Assembly (NCBI GenBank): GCA_022661535.1
Contig: JAKULF010000004.1
Span: 806,001 to 870,000, forward strand
DNA length: 64,000 nt
Source: Eutypa lata
Lineage: Eukaryota; Ascomycota; Sordariomycetes; Xylariales; Diatrypaceae
Reading direction: 5' to 3'
In this document: positions 43,192-53,443 of the stretch, piece after piece
How the letters are laid out: each line of letters starts with the position of its first letter
How positions within the stretch are numbered: position 1 is the first letter of the stretch
The notes under the pieces: generated by a model
Databases searched by the model: none
The model's input: only the letters and a program-made list of their open reading frames with translations
What the model was told of the DNA's origin: nothing
Translations under genes and position numbers: made by a program

Positions 43192-44397
43192 TTAGGCGAC
43201 CGCAACCTGCGCGGGCTGTGTCTTTGCTGTTGCGTCCATTGCCTTCCCCATGCCCTGCTTGTACAACTGCGCGCGGCCGTACGACTCCGCATACGAGGAC
43301 GAGACGGCCTGTTCGACGGTGATGGGCTCGTATTTGGCCGGGTTCTCGGCCGACTGGCAAGTCGGGATGCACTTTACTAGGTAGTCTGGGTTTCCCGAGA
43401 CGAACATGGGTATGGAATACCGTTCCTTGCCCGACTTATTAATAACGCGGTGCACGTTGCTCTTGTATTTGTTATTGGTCCACCTCGCCATGAGGTTGCC
43501 AAGATTCACGACGAGGGCACCGCGAGTTGGCTCGACCTGCACCCGGGGGAGGTCAGTTCAGTGCTTATGCATATAGGCATTATGGCATGTTAAGGGGGAA
43601 GGCGTAAAATGGCTAAGGGCCGAGGGCTAGACTGAAACCTACATCAATCCATGTCTCGTTTCTCTGATCCCATACTTGCAGACCGTTAACATCATCTTGT
43701 AGTAGCATAGTAATAGCACCAAAATCAGTATGCGCCCCAATGCCACGGGTCAGCTTCTCATCGGCGTCCTTAGGTTGGGTCGGGTAGTGAAGAAGTCGCA
43801 TGGTTGCTACGGTGCCATCTAAGAAGGACTCGAAGTAATCCTCGTCGAGGTCGAGAGATAAGGCAAGGGCCCGCATTAGGTCTGATGCCAGGCTAAGAGC
43901 TGAGTTATAGTAGGCCATAGTCGCTACCTTGAAGGCCTCGACATCTCCAAGGCCGGTAGGCCACTGGTTGGGTCCACTGTTCAGCTTCTTGTTGACGAAG
44001 TAGGGGTGGGTCCTAGGGATGTCGGCTCCGATGTAGAAGCCCTCCTTCAGTTCCGGCCGCGTGCCTTCTTCAAGAATCTGAGACCTCAGCTGCTCGTATC
44101 CCCGGTGCCAGGTGGTGTTGTCTTTAGAGACGCGGTCTTTCTCTTCCTGTGGGAGGGCGAAGAAAGTCTTGGCCGCATCCATGACTTCCTTCTGTTCGTC
44201 AAGGGGAATTGAATGGCCCGTGATCTGAAAGAAGCCGTTGTAAAGACAGCTATCTCGAATCTGGTCCACCACTCTTCCACGGGCGGCTGCATCGGCCGAG
44301 TGGAAATCTGGAGGTTTCTGGTCAGCTCGCATGGCCAGCTAATCGAGAATATGCACTGACCGGAGATATCAATAATGGGTATCTTCAGATCCGACAT
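43192..44397 (-). CDS. hxnY: 2-oxoglutarate/Fe(II) dioxygenase, HxnY-like (354 aa)
   Basis: Isopenicillin-N-synthase-like dioxygenase. Exons (minus) 44397-44361, 44325-43643, 43536-43192. Seen: LKIPIIDIS at the N-terminus (DIOX_N domain), NGFFQITGH, and the iron/substrate core GAHTDFGAITMLLQDDVNGLQV (HxD), with the distal His in SNVHRVINKSGKERYSIP, which also carries the 2-oxoglutarate Arg. Splicing of exon 1 is uncertain: the only frame-keeping intron I find is 44360-44326, just 35 nt. The more natural acceptor (44318) would shift the frame. Either a very short intron or a single-base error is present. In the hxn regulon HxnY is the dioxygenase of the pathway. Its promoter holds a two-mismatch element and a GATA site. 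Confidence 0.8.
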
Positions 44398-45886
44398 GGT
44401 TGTTATTGTTGTTGTTGTGAGAACATCCAAGTTGACGATTGTGTGTCGTGGGCTAATTTGGGGGATGCAGGGCCGTGCTCATCAATAACCCATCCCATTA
44501 TTTAATATTGTCCGACCCGTCTGTCTGAGTGGTGTTCACTGAAATCGCCGACGTCGTCGACCCCATGGTCTGAAGCGGGTAACCCCATCATGGATCAGGG
44601 GCTAGCCAGCTATCTGAGGCTTCGCTGCCGCCTACCCCACTCTCTTATCTGTCCCGGCAGCTGCCGGGGTCCCGAACATACGGGCTCCCACTTTATTACG
44701 GTAGTTATCGACGGGGCCGACGGCGGGTTATTTCGCATACTGCGCATCAGCTCGGCAGCCGTCTTCTGCCCAAACACAGTGGGGAGGTTAGTATTCGTCC
44801 GTCCTTGATATCTAGAATAACGGGGACGATAGTAATGGTAATAATAGAGATGGTAAAATAAAAGATGGGGGGGGGAGTAAAGAGGACAAGAAAGAAAAAA
44901 GGGGCAAATGTAAGGTTTAGTATTTAAGAGTGCATGCTAATAAGGATGATGCCGAATGCGAAATGTTTGCCTTCAGGTTAATGGAGTCTACATAATATGA
45001 CTTAGAGCACCGGAATGTCCTCGACATATTCAAAGAATCCATAATTTTGCGCTTTCATGTTCTTTCAAATCTACAAAATTCTGGTAGCCGATAATAGCAT
45101 TATGTATATTCGACCAAGTGACGCTCCGTCTTCTGCGTCAGTATCATTAAAGCCATTCGGTGTCCCGGCCCGTTTTGAGTCCGCTCCGAAAGTTGAAACC
45201 CCCATACCCTTAGGTTACTTAGTTCCGTAACAGATCAAGAACAAATGCAATACACATGCAGATAGATTCAACTTTTGCACTAGTTATAATTTACTCAATA
45301 CGTAGAGGAAAAGAACATCAGCAGTGCGTCTATCAGGCAGTTCTCTCATTCCATAAGGCGGTGACGTTTAATTCGTTAGATGTATTTAGGTCCATTACAA
45401 ATTATGACGCAGCGATACGATCATCGATCTGGAGCCTGGGTAGTTGGGGTAGGAAGTACGTAATAAAAGACGTTGTTATAGCACTATACTGCCAGTATAC
45501 CACCCATCATCAATTCAAGGGGCTGGCATCAAGATGACCATTCTCGGGGCTATCTAAATCACTCAAGTAAGAAAACACACATATATATCACCAGGAGGTA
45601 GTAGTCAGGAGATTATTTATATATTGTACAGACAGCACACGGACTGTATGCCGCATTGTGTACGTTACGTATCGTTGATATTAGATTTCCTATTCAATTC
45701 GCTTCATAGGAAATGCTATGTACATACCTGCAACTTAGGCAATGCATAGAGCTTGAAAATTAAATATTTGCCCCGAAACTAGGCAAATCAATATTGTGTG
45801 AACAGCCGCACCGGAAGGTTACTCCATCATCACCTATTTATCATTAGCACCTAGTATCAATCACTACCGCCACAACCACTACCACC
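44398..45886. promoter_or_regulatory. hxnY promoter and gene-free stretch (1.5 kb)
   Basis: Near hxnY: CCCCACTCTCT at 44635-44645 (two mismatches to the element) directly followed by GATAAG (minus) at 44644-44649. Beyond about 44.9 kb no gene or element is seen; this is the likely right edge of the hxn cluster. Confidence 0.45.
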
Positions 45887-47158
45887 ATGGACAAGCTCCA
45901 AACCGGGCTCGCGACCGGCATAGCCGCGCTTGATAAGAACAAGCCGAAGCACCCGGACCCGGCCCTTGACGGGAAGAACACCCTACTTCCCCTCGGATCC
46001 ACCCCCACTGCTGCAATATCATCACGGATCAAGCTCCCAACGGCCGACAACGTGCCTGGTGGCGGACCAGCAGTTGAGGTCCCACCTATTTGCATCGGCA
46101 CCTGGTCCTGGGGCGACCATCCCGTGTGGCACTGGGACGACGAGACGCAGCTCCCGCTGCGCCGGGAGGCCCTGCGCACCCTCCTACTAGATCACGACCA
46201 CGATCAAGGGCTCAATCTCAACTTCATCGACACGGCGCAGATGTACGGCGGCGGGCGCGCCGAGGAGGTCGTCGGCGAGCTTCTGTCCGAGCTCTTCGCG
46301 GCCGGTGAAATCCAGCGCAAGGACGTCATCGTCCAGACGAAGTGGGACGTCTCGCCCACTTCGCCAAACAACATCCTCCACCTCGGAGCGGAGGCGCCGG
46401 TGCGCGCCCTAAAGGAAAGCTTGAAGCGCCTGCGTCTCGAATACGTCGACGTATATCTAGTACATGGGCACGTACACGCGCAGAGCATTGCAGCCGTAGC
46501 CGAGGGGATGGCGCGGTGCGTGAGCCTCGGTCTGACGCGCGCCGTCGGGGTGTCGAATTATTCGCCGGATGGCTGTAGGAAAATGCAGGAGGTGCTTTCG
46601 TCTCACGGAGTCCCGCTCGCTGTGAATCAGTGCGAGTACGGCGTGCTGAGGCGGCGGCCGGAGCTCGATGGTGATATCGCGGCTTATAGAAATGAGATGG
46701 GCGTTGTATTCCAGGCGTGAGTGGTTCATTACCTAACCTCATGGAGTTTCTTATTTCTACCTGAGTACCCTTGCCTGTTTAAATAATTCGCCACTCACCC
46801 TAATGCATTTCCTAGATACGCACCGCTGGCGCAAGGCCGGCTGACGGGAAAATACGATTCCAAGGACAACCGGCCGCCCGCGGCGCGTCGCTTCGCCAAC
46901 TACGATATGGAGGCTATAGAGCCGGCCGTGGCAGTCCTGAGAGAAATCGCGGAGAGGAGGGGTAAGAGCGGTCCCGCCCCCGTCGCGCTGAACTATGTCC
47001 TCTGCAAGGGCGCGCTGCCGGTCGTTGGCGTCAAGGATGCCAAGCAGGCGAGACAGGCGGCCGAGGCGCTCGGGTGGCGGCTCTCAGACGAGGATGTTGT
47101 GATGATTGATCGGTGTAGTTTAGAGGGGAAGAAGACTTCGTTTTGGCAGCAGGGGTGA
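45887..47158 (+). CDS. Aldo/keto reductase (390 aa)
   Basis: Exons 45887-46716 and 46816-47158. (beta/alpha)8 NADPH-dependent oxidoreductase. Seen: ICIGTWSWGD at the first strand, the Asp-Tyr site in FIDTAQMYGGGRAEEVVGE (about residues 107-125), the Lys in VIVQTKWD, the His in YLVHGHVH, then VGVSNYSPD, VNQCEYGVLRR, and YAPLAQGRLTGKY after the intron. All four catalytic residues (Asp, Tyr, Lys, His) are present. It has a ~60-residue N-terminal extension rich in Lys, Pro and Asp. It lies 1.5 kb beyond hxnY without a cluster element in its promoter, so membership in the nicotinate cluster is doubtful. Substrate unknown. Confidence 0.88.
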
Positions 47159-48138
47159 GGGTGGGAGACGGTGGAGTGGATCCCGTTCTCTTGGGGCTTC
47201 TATAGGTACCGCTTTGCTTGGGTGGTATCCAAGTTCACGATCTCTATTTATGGCTTCATTTTGACATCTGCTTCACTCTCGCCCCCCTTTCGCATGCAAC
47301 GCTACAAGTGGCGTTCCGTGCCCACGAATTGTAACACACCAATGATGCTCGTACACCAGGGTCCAATGCAACGCATTGGACCAACTGTAGGCCTACAAGA
47401 TTAGGCATACACAAATGTGCCTCCTTATTGGTCTCTTCCACCTGACGCCAACTCATCCAATCTCTGACCTGTTTAGGGCACGAAGTTTTTCTGCTTGGCC
47501 CCTTTTTCTCGCAATAGAATACAATGCTAACCGCTTCCACATGTTAGCTCCCTCCTTTTGTGAGACGCCGTCTCCTTTTCCCAGTCTTTTATTTTCCTTC
47601 CTCTTCCCGCATCAGACATATCCCTTCTTGATTGAATGCTCATGACGGTAGCAAGGCATCCACCGTGTTGGTTGGCGACCTTGTTGATGGGTCGGAAAAT
47701 GTGGGACTTCGGGATACATCCCTGGAGAAGATGCGGGGGAATCGTGGAGAAATCGCGGTGGGCTAGGGGGGCTGCCTGAATAGGGTAGCTTTTTTGACGT
47801 CGGTAGTTCACGGCTATTAGATTAACAAGGTATTAATAAGATGTAGTGTTTTCGTGATTGTCCATTCGGCTAATAGGCTACCAAAGCAAGAAGAAGAACA
47901 TATAGCTAAGAAATCTTCCATGACGTGTGTATCCGGCTACCACATCAAGAGGGAGAAGCATATTTCCAAGAGGGGTTGATATCTATAAATTGGAGGCACG
48001 TTCCTCGCGGAGTCGGGTTATAAACAGTATGAAGCTATTGGGAAACATAGGTGCAATATAGTCTACCTTGTCTTGTTGCAAGTACACGAATCGCGAGCTA
48101 TATTTGGACTGATTCTTGAGACGTTAAGGAGTTACAAT
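47159..48138. other. Intergenic
   Basis: No gene recognised; holds the hairpin listed separately. Confidence 0.4.
47360..47382. repeat. Perfect 10-bp inverted repeat with a 3-nt loop
   Basis: GGTCCAATGC, then AAC, then its exact complement GCATTGGACC. It lies 200 bases past the stop of the aldo/keto reductase, possibly in its 3' UTR. Confidence 0.7.
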
Positions 48139-49194
48139 ATGACGAACATCATTCCATCCATCGGCCGTATGCTGGCACTATCGCTGACGGCGACGGCATT
48201 CCATGGGATGGCAGCTCCGGCCCCGGTCGAGAGCGCATACCCAGGGACGCATAGGATTCCCGGTTCCCTTACGTATTTCGGCGAGCGACCCTCATGGTCC
48301 CCCGATGGCGGAAAGATTGCGTTCATGTCGAAGAGCTACGGCGATGCCTTCGAGATCGACCTAGAGACTAAGGATATCAAATTGTTGACGGGGACCCCGA
48401 ACCCGGGGTACCTGCGCGTCCAGTACCTGCCGAACGGCGACTACTTCCTGATCGGGGCGCGCACGTTCGAGGACGCCACCACGACCCGCGAGAACAACAT
48501 GGAGATGTGGGTACTGAAACAGGGCGAGCGAGAGCCCGTAGCCCTCGGGCACAAGATCTGGGAAGGCGTGGCCATCTCCGCCAATACGACTCGGATCGCC
48601 TGGGCTAACACCCACGGCAACTACCCCGACAGGTTCGCCGAGAACGAGAATGCCATCTCCGTTGCCGATATCGTGTATGACGATGACGGCCAGCCTGCCC
48701 TCGCCAACGAGCGCGAGGTGCTACGGGCTACGGAGCCTGAGTGTAAACTGGAACCTCAGGATTTCCGCAACAACGACACCGAGCTGACTTACACCTGTTA
48801 CGATGACACTGATTTCCCAACCGGCGGTACTTCGTCAGGTGGCAATGTCCGCGGCATTAACCTCGAGACTGGAGAGGTGATAATATACCGTCACGTCGTG
48901 GGGGAGTATAACGAGGTAGAGGGCATTTACCCCGGCGGCCGCTATACTCTCGTGGAGTCTACTAGGGACAACTGGCAGGCCAATAACGGCACTAGAGCTA
49001 TCGATCTCTGGCGTATGAGCCTAGAGCCCAATAGCACCGACTTTGTCCGCTTGACCTTCCTCGGGGACAGTCGTGGCGATAAAGCGGGAAACCCCGTCGT
49101 TAGCCCCGACGGACGCACCATGGCCTTTTCACGTGGTCGTATCGAGGACGCCGCTGGTGTCGGTTACGGGATACTGTTACTCCCACTTGAATAG
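48139..49194 (+). CDS. Secreted beta-propeller protein, TolB/PD40-like (351 aa)
   Basis: Single exon. The ATG at 48139 gives a signal peptide (MLALSLTATAFHGMAAPAP around residues 11-29). The mature part has repeated propeller-blade features: RPSWSPDGGKIAFMS, LRVQYLPNGDYFLIG, ISANTTRIAW, GIYPGGRYTLVEST, and PVVSPDGRTMAFSRG near the end, i.e. the WSPDG and D-x-x-I-A-F pattern of PD40/TolB blades. Several N-glycosylation sequons (NTT, NDT, NGT, NST) and a pair of cysteines fit an extracellular location. The protein has no catalytic residues I recognise. It may bind carbohydrate or another protein. An in-frame ATG at 48073 would hide the signal peptide and is less likely. Confidence 0.8.
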   Translation: MTNIIPSIGRMLALSLTATAFHGMAAPAPVESAYPGTHRIPGSLTYFGERPSWSPDGGKIAFMSKSYGDAFEIDLETKDIKLLTGTPNPGYLRVQYLPNGDYFLIGARTFEDATTTRENNMEMWVLKQGEREPVALGHKIWEGVAISANTTRIAWANTHGNYPDRFAENENAISVADIVYDDDGQPALANEREVLRATEPECKLEPQDFRNNDTELTYTCYDDTDFPTGGTSSGGNVRGINLETGEVIIYRHVVGEYNEVEGIYPGGRYTLVESTRDNWQANNGTRAIDLWRMSLEPNSTDFVRLTFLGDSRGDKAGNPVVSPDGRTMAFSRGRIEDAAGVGYGILLLPLE

Positions 49195-49682
49195 CTTTAG
49201 AGAAAGTTTCAGCACAACAGGATTGAGGTTACTGTTCTGAACATGTAGGAATGTAATGGTTAATTTGAGACGATAATCTTAGTGTACCTACACAAGATGT
49301 TTGGAATTAATAAAGTTCATTGGTAATCTGCATTTGGTATGATATATCTCAAGGTTGGAGAGCTCCACTCATGACTGCTTTGCAGACAATACTTTAAATT
49401 CCTTGGCAGTCACTAACTACATATCACTATGTATGTAATCATCTTGTTACAGGAACTAGAGAAGCAAGGGATACACACTCATTACCAGTAATTACAACTC
49501 TATGCGTTAACGGTAAATCTTATGAGGACAGAACGTCTAACTAGTAATGGAGTATATGTAGTAGGTGGACTGAATGTTCATGTTAAGACGTTTTATATAC
49601 CAAGATACGATCTTCTATCACAGTTCAAACAATTCTCTGTTCAATCATAGAGCTACCCACCCACAGCGTATGATATACCTAC
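49195..49682. other. Intergenic between convergent genes
   Basis: No gene recognised. Confidence 0.4.
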
Positions 49683-51422
49683 TCATCCCTGCGTTGCTTT
49701 ATCCCGCGCTTTCTGGATCTTTAAAATTTCCGACAGTAGTCCGTTGGGCGCGTCCTCGCGATCCATAAACACCTCTACCATCTTAAGCCCCCGGCTCTCA
49801 TTTGCTGACAAATCACCAAACACCTTTTCTAAGTCATCGTAAGTCCTGACCTGCGCCGTGTAAGTGTCCTCACGGGCACCGAAGAAACTAGGCGCCTGCA
49901 GGTACCGCCAGGGTGCAACGTCGTTGTAGCCCTGTTTCAAGCCGTGGATGCAGCGCTCGATTGTGTAGCCATCGTTGTTTATGAGGAACAAGACCACGTC
50001 GAGATTCAGCCGGATGATGGTACCCAGCTCTTGCACCGTCATTTGGAAACTGCCATCGCCGATGAAAAGGATCGTGCGGGCCTTCTTGATGTCGTGATAC
50101 CTGGAGGTTTCTATGAGTTCCTGCTGGGCTAGCGCCGCGCCCTGTGCTGCGCCAAGCATGTATCCGATAGAGAGCCACGTGATAGGGGCGAAGAACCTGG
50201 AATGAGGCGGCAAGGGGGTATCGCGAATTCCATAACCTGCTGTGCCCGTCTCACCCATCACAATGTCACCTGGTCGGATGAAGTTGGCGACGACGCCCCA
50301 AAGATTATCATGGGCGATGGGCTGGTCTCCGGAGACATCGGAGAATGACTTCAACTTGTCGCGTGGGAGATCAGGATAAGGCTGATAACGGCTGGCCTTG
50401 GAGAGGTCTAGCGCCTGGACAAGACGAGACACAGTGGATCGCGCAGGGATATCTCGGAAGACTTGCTCCCCTATTGTGACTTCTGTGTCGGTGAAAAGGA
50501 TGACGGCCTGAGGATTAGGGATCGCCGAATAGGCAAAAGTATTAGTCGAGCTAAAGTGGGGACCGAAACACAAGATCAGATCGGAGTCGCCGATGAACTT
50601 TTGTGTAGCTGGGTCGTGATATCTCCCTTGATATATACCGTGAACGTTTGGAATCGTTTCGTTTACTAGGCTCTTGCCGAAGGTCGTCGTCCAAGTAGGC
50701 CAGCCGGTGGACTTGACGAGGCTCTGGACATCCTCGACGATACCAAGTGCTCTAGTCTCGCCATCAACGAGGATTGTGGGTTGCTTTGCGCGGTAGATCC
50801 TATCGAGGACCTCTGACAATGCAGCATCTGAAGCTGAACTTGGTATGCCATCGGGAATGCGGATCTCAGAACTGAGACGCTCTTTTGAGACCAGTGCTGC
50901 AACCAAGTCCACAGGTACCTCAATGTATACCGGCCTACTATGGATAAGGCATTGTTGCAGCACATGGTCAATTTGAGCTGGACTCGTTCGAGGATCCCTG
51001 AGATTCGCCGAAGCGACCGTGACGTGGGCGTGCATCTGGGCGAAGCGCCGGTATTCCCCGTCATTGAATGTGTGGTGTATCAAGGACCGCGCATCCTGCT
51101 TCGCCCTGTCCGGAGTGCCCACAATGTGCACGACCGCTGCACGCTCGGCGTAGGCGCCGGCGATGGCATTGATGGCAGAGAGCTCGCCTACGCCGAAGGT
51201 GGTGATGAGTGCGCCAACGCCCTTGATTCGTGCGTACCCATCTGCGGCATACCCGGCGTTGAGCTCGTTCGCATTGCCAACCCACTTCAGGCCTGATGGC
51301 TCAACATAATCTAGCAGGGTAAGATTGAAGTCGCCTGGGACGCCATGGATGGAATCTACGCCTAGCTGTTTGAGGCGGGCGAAGAGATATTCTGCGAGCT
51401 TGATGGTGGAAGTGAAAGACAT
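49683..51422 (-). CDS. Thiamine-diphosphate decarboxylase, pyruvate/phenylpyruvate/indolepyruvate type (579 aa)
   Basis: Single exon, intact. N-terminal TPP-binding domain: GVPGDFNLTLLDY, the catalytic Glu in NANELNAGYAADGYAR, and the His-His pair in SLIHHTFNDGEY. The middle domain has VDGETRALG. The C-terminal domain has GETGTAGYG and the cofactor motif GDGSFQMTVQELGT ... NNDGYTIE. This is the full set for pyruvate-decarboxylase-like enzymes. The pyruvate enzyme usually reads HHTLGDG, while here it reads HHTFNDG, so a bulkier 2-oxo acid is possible. The gene is divergent from a decayed aromatic-aminotransferase gene; such pairs make aldehydes from aromatic amino acids (Ehrlich route). ATG 51422 chosen; an extension to 51443 would need TTG. 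Confidence 0.88.
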   Translation of the reverse strand: MSFTSTIKLAEYLFARLKQLGVDSIHGVPGDFNLTLLDYVEPSGLKWVGNANELNAGYAADGYARIKGVGALITTFGVGELSAINAIAGAYAERAAVVHIVGTPDRAKQDARSLIHHTFNDGEYRRFAQMHAHVTVASANLRDPRTSPAQIDHVLQQCLIHSRPVYIEVPVDLVAALVSKERLSSEIRIPDGIPSSASDAALSEVLDRIYRAKQPTILVDGETRALGIVEDVQSLVKSTGWPTWTTTFGKSLVNETIPNVHGIYQGRYHDPATQKFIGDSDLILCFGPHFSSTNTFAYSAIPNPQAVILFTDTEVTIGEQVFRDIPARSTVSRLVQALDLSKASRYQPYPDLPRDKLKSFSDVSGDQPIAHDNLWGVVANFIRPGDIVMGETGTAGYGIRDTPLPPHSRFFAPITWLSIGYMLGAAQGAALAQQELIETSRYHDIKKARTILFIGDGSFQMTVQELGTIIRLNLDVVLFLINNDGYTIERCIHGLKQGYNDVAPWRYLQAPSFFGAREDTYTAQVRTYDDLEKVFGDLSANESRGLKMVEVFMDREDAPNGLLSEILKIQKARDKATQG

Positions 51423-51865
51423 AGCTTCGCTGTAACAAGACAAGGAGTGTCGAAAAGGTATCAGTCTAGATTTCTGAAGTGGAAGAAGGTATGTATGTAC
51501 CTTGGAATCGATATAATGTTGGATGTTAGGCTGTTATCTCTACCTAATGTATTGAAGGGATGACCGACTCCATCACCGATGTTGCGTGAACCAACATAAA
51601 GTGGTACCCTAAAATCCAAGCTAATGCATTACTTATCCACCCCGACTACTCCGAACACGCCGACCTCTTCAGTTACGCCGATTATAGCCTACATAGTAGG
51701 TAACTACGTAGACATCAAAACGACCTCGGTATGCATTATGTATATATCATCTTACAAACACCCATACTGAAGACATGTTCACAATGAATGTATTTTTAAT
51801 TAATTTGTTTTTACGTCATTCCCAACCTGGCTGCCTGTTCCCTCAAGCATCATTTAACCAATATC
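51423..51865. promoter_or_regulatory. Divergent promoter of the decarboxylase and aminotransferase pseudogene
   Basis: No gene; no cluster element found here. Confidence 0.4.
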
Positions 51866-53417
51866 ATGTTATACCAAAGGCTTGCTGACTTGGAAAAAAG
51901 GAGGGCACATGCCAAGCCCCTTCCGGGAGGTAAGTAGCGCACCTCATGTCTCATCTGATATGTTTAGATATCACATATCAACTTCCACTCCCGATGCAAA
52001 GCGATGGAACCATCGGTTCAGCCTAGAAAGCCTTGGTCAGTCCGGGTGGGTATTTAAAGCATCCGCGCGGAATTCAAACTTCTCGGACACAATAACGCTG
52101 GGAACCGCTCGACCGACACCACAATACTATCCGTGGGAATCAATGACTATGATTTGCCCGTCTACCGGCAGCTGCGCCGCAAACGGCGCGCCTTTCCGCC
52201 CTCCTATTTCTATGATTTGCGAAAAGGGGGAAGCAGCATTTGACCTAGGCATAGCGTTGAATTACGGCTAGGCAGCTGGCTCACCACAGCTTCTTCGATT
52301 TATCACCGAGCACATCGAGCTGATCCACAAGCCGCCCTATAAGGATTGGGAGTGTATTTTGACTTGTTCAACGACATCAGCGATCAGTATCGCATTCCGA
52401 ATATTCCGCAACCGCGGCGACTACATAATCACTGAAAGCTCTACCTACTCCGGTACTCTTGATTGCGTAAGAACGCAGGGACTGAAAATCCTGAGCGTGG
52501 AAATGGACAGCTACGGACTCTGCCCCGTCGACTTAGATCGAAAGCTGCGAGACTGGGATGCGGCGATGGGGCCGAAGCCATTTGTTCTCTATACGATCCC
52601 GTCAGGTCACAACCCAACCAGTATCACTCAGACCTTAGAACGCCGCAAGACGATCTACCACGTTGCAGCACAACACGACCTCTACATCATAGAAGACGAC
52701 CCCTATTACTTCCTTCAACTCGACAATTGTGGGTCAATGGAACCGGTAGGGACTACGCATATGCCAGCAACCGACTATTTGAGTGGGCTGCTACCTTCAT
52801 ACCTATCGCTCGATGTGTCTGGCCGTGTTCTTCGCATGGATACAACCTCCAAAATCCTCGCGCCCGGACTCCGATGTGGATGGGTGACGGGCTGTTCCCA
52901 GGTTATCGAGAAGTTCCTAGCCCAGATAGACGTAAGCATTTCACCGCCTAGCGGTCCCTCGCAAGTAATGCTATATAAGCTTCTTGACCAGACTTGGGGT
53001 CACCGGGGATTCATAGACTGGCTTAACTACCTGTCTTCTTAATACTGACGGCGCCGAGATGTGCTGGTCAAGGCATGTAACAGTCATCTTCCCGCAAGAG
53101 TCTGTCGTTGGACAGTTCCAAATGTGGGCATGTTTCTCTGGATCCGACTCGAATTGACCGGTCATCCAGAAATGCAATCTGGCCAATCACCATCGGAGCT
53201 CCAGATATTGCGTCTTGGCATAGAGGAAAGGATTTACTTGAAAGCCGGAGAGAACGGGGTGATAGTGAATAGAGGGAGCTGGTTTCAACCGGGTCGCGGG
53301 CAGCTCCACGAGGTTTGTTTTCGTTTGACATTTGTGTCGGCTTCGGAGAATGATTTAGAGCGAGGGGTGGAGAGGCTTGGCCTTGCACTTCGAACGGAGT
53401 TCCCGTATATAGAATAG
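51866..53417 (+). pseudogene. Aro8-like aromatic/aminoadipate aminotransferase, decayed
   Basis: PLP aminotransferase, class I/II. The start reads QRLADLEKRRAHAKPLPGG from the ATG at 51866, then the frame must shift near 51930 to reach SSDMF. After that one frame runs to the end: KRWNHRFSLESL, LNYG, stop TAG at 52269-52271 (a Tyr or other residue precedes AAGSPQLL in relatives), TSTTSAI-like CSTTSAISIAF, PSGHNPTS, EDDPYYF, and the PLP-lysine region TTSKILAPGLRCGWV. Then come TAA and TGA near 53040-53050 in YLSS-Y-RRRDVL, and the C-terminal VGMFLWI and GSWFQPG blocks to the natural stop at 53417. At least three nonsense codons plus one frameshift make it non-functional as full length. The middle 227 codons remain open. 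It converges on the next pseudogene, 26 bp away. Confidence 0.88.
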
Positions 53418-53443
53418 ACATGATGATTGCAATCCAATGAATG

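Noticed and set aside
45887..47158. The aldo/keto reductase as part of the hxn cluster
   Set aside because: No cluster element in its promoter, a 1.5-kb gap to hxnY, and no such member in the hxn set I know. Not excluded, but unsupported.
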